Assembly: GCA_951640165.1 (NCBI GenBank)
Contig: OX621266.1
Span: forward strand, 8,556,001-8,620,000
Reading direction: 5' to 3'
From: Pseudoips prasinana
Lineage: Eukaryota > Arthropoda > Insecta > Lepidoptera > Nolidae
DNA: 64,000 nucleotides
The first letter of the stretch is position 1; every line of letters starts with the position of its first letter. Positions 61,701 through 64,000 of this stretch are shown here, one piece after another. Below the pieces are notes generated by a model. The model was not told where the DNA came from, ran no database searches, and worked only from the letters and a program-made list of their open reading frames with translations. The position numbers and the translations under genes were made by a program.

Positions 61701-63072
61701 TCTTGGGGCCAGAAGAACATATTATTTCGTGCCCACGCGTTATGTATAGTCAGATTACAAATTACAATACAAAAATATTTGGTGTAAAGGCTAAAATTGA
61801 AAAAATTGTGTGATGAATTACTGTTTTCTAAAGAAATGTTCCCGAGCTTAGGTGCAATTTTGTTGTTAAGATTTTGTATGAAAATAAACTATTATGCCAA
61901 TTTTTTGACGTTTCTGTCGTCCGATTACCGCGAACGGGGTGTCCAAGGACGCGCCTTAACAAAGGCTATACAGAAACGATCAAAAAAGGAGATGTGTTCT
62001 TGAAAAAAAATTGAAATTTGGTCTCAAAACCTGTTTTTGAACCAAATTTTTTGCCGAAATATGGGTTATTCATCTTGCAATTGCAATTAACACTAAAAAC
62101 CGACTTGCGCTTTTGCGTGTAAATTGCTAAGAAAATACGGTAAAATCAATTTTCTTTAATTTTCTTGGGGCCAGAAGAACATTTTATTTCGTGCCCACGC
62201 GTTATGTATAGTCAGATTACAAATTACAATACAAAAATATTTAATGTAAAGGCTAAAATTGAAAAAATTGTGTGATGAATTACTGTTTTCTAAAGAAATG
62301 TTCCCGAGCTTAGGTGCAATTTTGTTGTTAAGATTTTGTATGAAAATAAACTATTATGCCAATTTTTTGACGTTTCTGTCGTCCGATTACCGCGAACGGG
62401 GTGTCCAAGGACGCGCCTCACCGAGGGCTATACAGAAACGAACAAAAAATGCGAAAAGTTCTTGAAAAAAAATTGAAATTTGGTCTATAAACCTGTTTTT
62501 GAACCAAATTTTTTGCCGAAATATGGGTTATTCATTTTGCAATTGCAATTAACACTAAAAACCGACTTGCGCTTTTGCGTGTAAATTGCTAAGAAAATAC
62601 GGGAAAATCGATTTTCTTTAATTTTCTTGGAGCCGGGAGTACATATTTCATGCCCACGCGTTAGGTATAGTCAGATTACAAATTACAATACAAAAATATT
62701 TAGTGTAAAGGCTAAAATTGATAAAATTGTGTGATGAATTACTGTTTTTTAAAGAAATGTTCCCGAGCTTAGGTGCAATTTGTTGTTAAGATTTTGTATG
62801 AAAATAAACTATTATGCCAATTTTTTGACGTTTCTGTCGTCCGATTACCGCGAACGGGGTGTCCAAGGACGCGCCTTAACAAAGGCTATACAGAAACGAT
62901 CAAAAAAGGAGATATGTTCTTGAAAAAAAATTGAAATTTGGTCTCAAAACCTGTTTTTGAACCAAATTTTGAGCGAAATATGGGTTATTCATTTTGCAAT
63001 TGCAATTAACACTAAAAACCGATTTGCGCTTTTGCGTGTAAATTGCTAAGAAAATACGGTAAAATCAATTTT
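55770..63072 (+). repeat. sat1 distal block with two-monomer rhythm
   Basis: Anchors at 55814, 56273, 56735, 57194, 57656, 58115, 58574, 59035, 59494, 59956, 60418, 60877, 61335, 61797, 62259 and 62718. Two monomer types alternate for much of it. One has TTGAAAAAATTG, TTTTCTAAAG and CCCACGCG upstream. The other has TTGATAAAATTG, TTTTTTAAAG and GGAGCCGGGAGTAC with CCTACGCG upstream. The step is 921 bp (55814/56735/57656; 59035/59956). Monomers near 61,335 match 34,489 and 40,765 of the 6,276-bp unit, including the AATGGG box change. The final monomer lacks one T (CAATTTGTTG at 62,777) and has TTTTGAGCG in place of TTTTTTGCCG. Confidence 0.88.
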
Positions 63073-63114
63073 GGTTAGTGAATATTTGCTAAGAAATTTT
63101 GCAAACGTTTGGGG
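63073..63114 (+). other. sat1-sat2 junction strip
   Basis: Sat1 breaks off in AAAATCAATTTT (63,061-63,072). The next bases contain TTAGTGAATATTT, which is also found in sat2 (for example 63,282-63,294), then TGCTAAGAAA, which resembles the TTGCTAAGAAAA of sat1, then GCAAACGTTTGGGGG. From GTAAGTAGTTC (63,115) on, regular sat2 begins. The strip is best read as a diverged, truncated edge copy of sat2, possibly with a scrap of sat1 inside. Confidence 0.6.
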
Positions 63115-63356
63115 GTAAGTAGTTCAATTTATAGCATTTTTACAGCGATTTCACAAGCTTTTTCAACGTAACCTCACTTTTTTGCACGGCGCCTTCTGCG
63201 CTATAATTTTTATCGGATAGATCTCGGCTAGGCGCGTCTTTCGACACCTCACTCGCGCATATAGGATCCCGTTCCGATTTTTAGTGAATATTTTTAAACC
63301 GCGATTTCAAAAACCCAAAACCAACGAACCTAACCCCCCCAAACCTTGGAATTTTT
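63115..63356 (+). repeat. sat2 monomer 1 (242 bp)
   Basis: First regular copy. It differs from the next copies only by one base fewer in the poly(T) end (GGAATTTTT). Confidence 0.95.
63217..63257 (+). other. 41-bp box shared by sat2 and sat1
   Basis: Reads ATAG, TCGG, AGGCGCGTC, GACACC and TCGCG in the same order and spacing as the reverse complement of the sat1 GC-rich box (for example 1,390-1,430). I count 32 of 41 identical with no gap. Directly after, sat2 has TATAGGATCCCGTTC (63,260-63,274), which resembles another version of the sat1 box on the - strand (TATAAATCCCGTTC, for example complement of 19,223-19,236). The remainder of the two satellites shows no comparable similarity. Confidence 0.75.
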
Positions 63357-63599
63357 GTAAGTAGTTCAATTTATAGCATTTTTACAGCGATTTCACAAGC
63401 TTTTTCAACGTAACCTCACTTTTTTGCACGGCGCCTTCTGCGCTATAATTTTTATCGGATAGATCTCGGCTAGGCGCGTCTTTCGACACCTCACTCGCGC
63501 ATATAGGATCCCGTTCCGATTTTTAGTGAATATTTTTAAACCGCGATTTCAAAAACCCAAAACCAACGAACCTAACCCCCCCAAACCTTGGATTTTTTT
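63357..63599 (+). repeat. sat2 monomer 2 (243 bp)
   Basis: Complete copy with the standard GGATTTTTTTG end; no other difference from monomer 3 was seen. Confidence 0.95.
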
Positions 63600-63842
63600 G
63601 TAAGTAGTTCAATTTATAGCATTTTTACAGCGATTTCACAAGCTTTTTCAACGTAACCTCACTTTTTTGCACGGCGCCTTCTGCGCTATAATTTTTATCG
63701 GATAGATCTCGGCTAGGCGCGTCTTTCGACACCTCACTCGCGCATATAGGATCCCGTTCCGATTTTTAGTGAATATTTTTAAACCGCGATTTCAAAAACC
63801 CAAAACCAACGAACCTAACCCCCCCAAACCTTGGATTTTTTT
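63600..63842 (+). repeat. sat2 monomer 3 (243 bp)
   Basis: Complete copy, apparently identical to monomer 2. Confidence 0.95.
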
Positions 63843-64000
63843 GTAAGTAGTTCAATTTATAGCATTTTTACAGCGATTTCACAAGCTTTTTCAACGTAAC
63901 CTCACTTTTTTGCACGGCGCCTTCTGCGCTATAATTTTTATCGGATAGATCTCGGCTAGGCGCGTCTTTCGACACCTCACTCGCGCATATAGGATCCCGT
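63843..64000 (+). repeat. sat2 monomer 4 (cut by window end)
   Basis: First 158 bases of a further copy, ending in GGATCCCGT. The array continues beyond the window. Confidence 0.95.

Larger units (their letters stand above)
1..63072. repeat. sat1: 461-bp tandem satellite array
   Basis: About 130 head-to-tail copies of an AT-rich unit, usually 459-462 bp long, on the + strand except for an inverted block between 51,234 and 55,769. The period is seen directly: the same anchor (TTGTGTGATGAATTACTG) recurs at 334, 796, 1258, 1717, 2179, 2641 and so on to 62,718. Copies differ in a few places that exist in alternative versions: the start of the anchor, a GC-rich box near anchor +120, the segment after it, a hairpin region, and the segment before the CACGCG motif. 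Long stretches between are almost invariant, such as the one containing CCCGAGCTTAGGTGCAATTT. The size, homogenisation and higher-order structure are typical of centromeric or pericentromeric satellites. The location itself is inference. Confidence 0.97.
63115..64000 (+). repeat. sat2: 242-243 bp tandem satellite array (runs off the window)
   Basis: Copies start at GTAAGTAGTTCAATTTATAG: 63,115, 63,357, 63,600 and 63,843 (partial). They are almost identical; the only clear change is GGAATTTTTG (63,349) against GGATTTTTTTG (63,590 and 63,832). Each copy contains a GGCGCC site, BglII-type AGATCT and BamHI-type GGATCC sites, a run of seven C residues after AACGAACCTAA, and the 41-bp box shared with sat1. 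The unit is much less uniform in composition than sat1, with a GC-rich core in an AT-rich frame. Confidence 0.95.

Noticed and set aside
1..63072. CRISPR-like array
   Set aside because: The whole 461-bp unit is repeated; there are no short direct repeats with unique spacers and no associated genes.
63323..63343. Insect telomere-like words (AACCTAACC) in each sat2 monomer
   Set aside because: Only one CCTAA unit per 243 bp, followed by a C run. It is not a telomeric array and at most a coincidence.

Overview
This window is eukaryotic heterochromatin, not a gene region. About 61 of the 64 kb is one AT-rich tandem satellite, here called sat1, with a monomer of about 461 bp and roughly 130 copies. 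The last 0.9 kb is a second satellite, sat2, with a 242-243 bp monomer. Between them sits one DNA transposon of 2,376 bp. I see no functional host gene, rRNA, tRNA, CRISPR array or bacterial-type operon. The higher-order structure and the intron-like signals inside the transposon point to an animal. An insect or other arthropod is plausible, but nothing here proves it, and I cannot name a species.

Layout. Sat1 runs on the + strand from 1 to 51,163. It is organised in successive higher-order repeats: a 3,693-bp shift in 1-9,969; a 3,688-bp 8-mer at 9,970-17,345; a seam with a truncated monomer at 17,346-20,014; a 3,225-bp 7-mer at 20,015-26,454; a 1,490-bp unit (3 monomers plus a foldback) at 27,612-30,591; a 6,276-bp unit at 29,621-45,576; a 2,306-bp 5-mer at 43,271-47,882; and a mosaic to 51,163. 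At 51,164-51,233 a 70-bp piece of sat2 marks a strand switch. Sat1 then runs on the - strand to 55,769, interrupted by the transposon at 53,115-55,490. It returns to the + strand at 55,770, with a strong two-monomer (921 bp) rhythm, and ends at 63,072. Sat2 fills 63,115-64,000.

Points of interest. (1) Sat1 and sat2 share a 41-bp box (32 of 41 identical by my alignment) in opposite orientation, and the 70-bp sat2 fragment at the strand switch covers that box. (2) Next to the box, nearly every sat1 monomer carries a 17-mer matching 8 of the 9 essential bases of the mammalian CENP-B box. (3) A perfect foldback with 106-bp arms was duplicated with the 1,490-bp unit. A related form occurs twice more with the left arm lost and the 6-base loop reversed. 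(4) The transposon has 15-bp terminal inverted repeats and a CG target duplication that can be read from empty sister sites. Inside are decayed convergent exons, one with a seven-step leucine/isoleucine heptad pattern. (5) A short gene-conversion tract can be bounded within the 6,276-bp units.

The many 61-87 codon open frames in sat1 are by-products of a homogenised repeat. Most depend on a TTG start and I do not call them genes. All alignments were made by eye; identities are counted only where stated.
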